The notes under the pieces were generated by a model. That model was not told where the DNA came from. It was given only the letters and a program-made list of their open reading frames with translations, and did no database searches. The position numbers were made by a program, and so were the translations under genes. This document shows, in pieces, positions 4,345 through 5,445 of a DNA stretch of 5,445 bases (its first letter is position 1; the number at the start of each line of letters is the position of its first letter). This stretch comes from Candidatus Tayloriibacteriota bacterium (GTDB taxonomy: Bacteria > Patescibacteriota > Minisyncoccia > Phycocordibacterales > GWA1-40-21), in contig JAPLZG010000018.1 of the NCBI GenBank assembly GCA_026395155.1, positions 1 through 5,445 on the forward strand, given 5' to 3'.

Positions 4345-5439
4345 ATGACAATTGTATTATTTTTAATAATTCTTGCTGTTTTAATTTTTGTTCATGAACT
4401 TGGACATTTTGTATCAGCAAAACTTTTTGGTATTCGTGTGGATGAATTTGCAGTTGGTTTTCCGCCAAAGATTATTGGTTGGAAAAAGGGGGAGACAAAA
4501 TATTCTTTAAATCTTATTCCTTTTGGTGGATACGTAAAAATATTCGGAGAAGATCCTAATGAAGAATCTATAAATGGCGAAGATAGTAAAAGAAGTTTTG
4601 TAAATGCAAAAAAATGGAAACAAGCAATAGTTTTACTTTCTGGTATTTTTATGAATCTTGTTTTCGCATGGCTCTTAATTTCAACTTCTTTTAATATCGG
4701 ACTTCTCACTTCGATCGATGATAAATACAAAGATAGAGCAGAGAATACTGTGACTATGATCACTTCGATAAAAGATGGATCCCCAGCACAAATAGCTGGA
4801 TTAAAGATGGGAGATAAAATTTTGAATATTGAATCTGGAAAGACAAAAATTTTGATGCCAAACACCACTGATATACAAAATATTATTGCTGAAAGTTTGG
4901 GAGAAATAAAAATAGATTACAAAAGAGGAAATGGGACGAGTACTACTAATATTTTGGCTTTAAGTGGTGTTGTAGACGGTAAAAAAGCAATTGGTATTTC
5001 TATGGATTTTGTTGGTACTGTAAAATTTGGTTTTTTTGAATCTTTTGTTGAAGGTTTTAAATTAACAATAATTGAAACAAAAAATATCGCTGTTGGACTT
5101 TATCATTTTATTGTCGGAGCTTTTTCTGGACAAAATGGAATACTTGCACAAGTTTCTGGTCCTGTTGGAATAGTTGGAATGGTAGGGGATGCCAGAGAAT
5201 TTGGAATATCTTATTTATTTGGTTTTATTGCGATGATTTCAATTAATCTTGCTATGTTAAATTTGGTGCCATTTCCAGCTCTAGATGGAGGAAGAGTTTT
5301 ATTTGTAATTATTGAAGCAATTATAAGAAGGAGAATTAAGCCAGCGATTGCAAACTGGACAAATACAATTGGCTTTGCACTTTTAATTCTTCTTATGGTT
5401 TTTATTACATACAAAGATATTGTGAAGTTGATTAGATGA
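4345..5439 (+). CDS. rseP: RIP metalloprotease RseP / site-2 protease (M50 family)
   Basis: A 364-residue membrane zinc protease that cuts substrates within the membrane. In Escherichia coli the homologue cleaves RseA, and here the substrate is unknown. The first membrane helix contains the catalytic HELGH at residues 17-21 (FVHELGH). The membrane-associated loop follows (NLIPFGGYVKIFGE, 56-69). A second hydrophobic segment lies at about 93-117, and a single PDZ domain at about 137-210 (DGSPAQIAGLKMGDKI). SGPVGIVGM is at 271-279. The second active-site motif NLVPFPALDGG at 306-316 supplies the zinc ligand Asp314, and a last membrane helix lies at about 341-356. One PDZ domain is typical of shorter homologues, while the E. 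coli enzyme has two. It starts six bases after frr. AAGGAG at 4321-4326 is 18 bases upstream, too far for a normal ribosome site. Its stop overlaps a possible next start. Confidence 0.96.
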   Translation: MTIVLFLIILAVLIFVHELGHFVSAKLFGIRVDEFAVGFPPKIIGWKKGETKYSLNLIPFGGYVKIFGEDPNEESINGEDSKRSFVNAKKWKQAIVLLSGIFMNLVFAWLLISTSFNIGLLTSIDDKYKDRAENTVTMITSIKDGSPAQIAGLKMGDKILNIESGKTKILMPNTTDIQNIIAESLGEIKIDYKRGNGTSTTNILALSGVVDGKKAIGISMDFVGTVKFGFFESFVEGFKLTIIETKNIAVGLYHFIVGAFSGQNGILAQVSGPVGIVGMVGDAREFGISYLFGFIAMISINLAMLNLVPFPALDGGRVLFVIIEAIIRRRIKPAIANWTNTIGFALLILLMVFITYKDIVKLIR

Positions 5440-5445
5440 CAAAAA
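5436..5445 (+). CDS. Possible start of the next operon gene (cut by window edge)
   Basis: An ATG at 5436-5438 overlaps the rseP stop (ATGA arrangement) and opens with Met-Thr-Lys before the window ends. Such 4-base overlaps are common between translationally coupled genes. The product cannot be identified from three codons. A prolyl-tRNA synthetase follows rseP in some bacteria, but nothing here shows that. Confidence 0.35.

Noticed and set aside
4392..4868. Minus-strand open frame inside rseP
   Set aside because: It lies opposite the HELGH and PDZ coding region of a clear rseP gene and has no start signals of its own.

Overview
The window looks like a piece of a Candidate Phyla Radiation (Patescibacteria, Parcubacteria-like) chromosome or a similarly reduced, AT-rich bacterium. 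This placement is inferred from gene style and not from a marker phylogeny. The support is a small P-loop-free DNA polymerase III delta'-like protein, core genes without Shine-Dalgarno sequences, AT-rich housekeeping genes, and many GC-rich palindromic repeats between and inside genes.

Layout: 1-183 is the 3' end of a DDE integrase/transposase gene. 245-1258 is mreB, followed by four 9-bp tandem repeats and a 12-bp perfect hairpin that may terminate it. 1362-2428 is a self-contained transcription unit: a sigma70-type promoter, a leader with three hairpins, a strong Shine-Dalgarno, an unrecognised 279-residue protein and a strong intrinsic terminator. Parts of this gene are much GC-richer than its neighbours. 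2429-2772 carries no gene but holds a MITE-like pair of inverted repeats, an imperfect direct repeat and a GC-rich palindrome. 2773-3537 encodes a delta'-like clamp-loader subunit (possibly read from a leaderless mRNA) whose coding sequence contains an in-frame palindromic repeat. 3538-3786 contains a second, composite copy of that repeat family and a candidate promoter. 3787-4338 (frr, ribosome recycling factor) and 4345-5439 (rseP, site-2 metalloprotease) form a tight operon, and an ATG overlapping the rseP stop suggests the operon continues past the window.

The recognisable genes are housekeeping: cell shape (mreB), replication (delta'), translation (frr) and membrane proteolysis (rseP). 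They do not form one pathway. The parts most worth a second look are the orphan gene with its structured leader, and the palindromic repeat translated in frame inside the delta' gene, which recalls Rickettsia palindromic elements.
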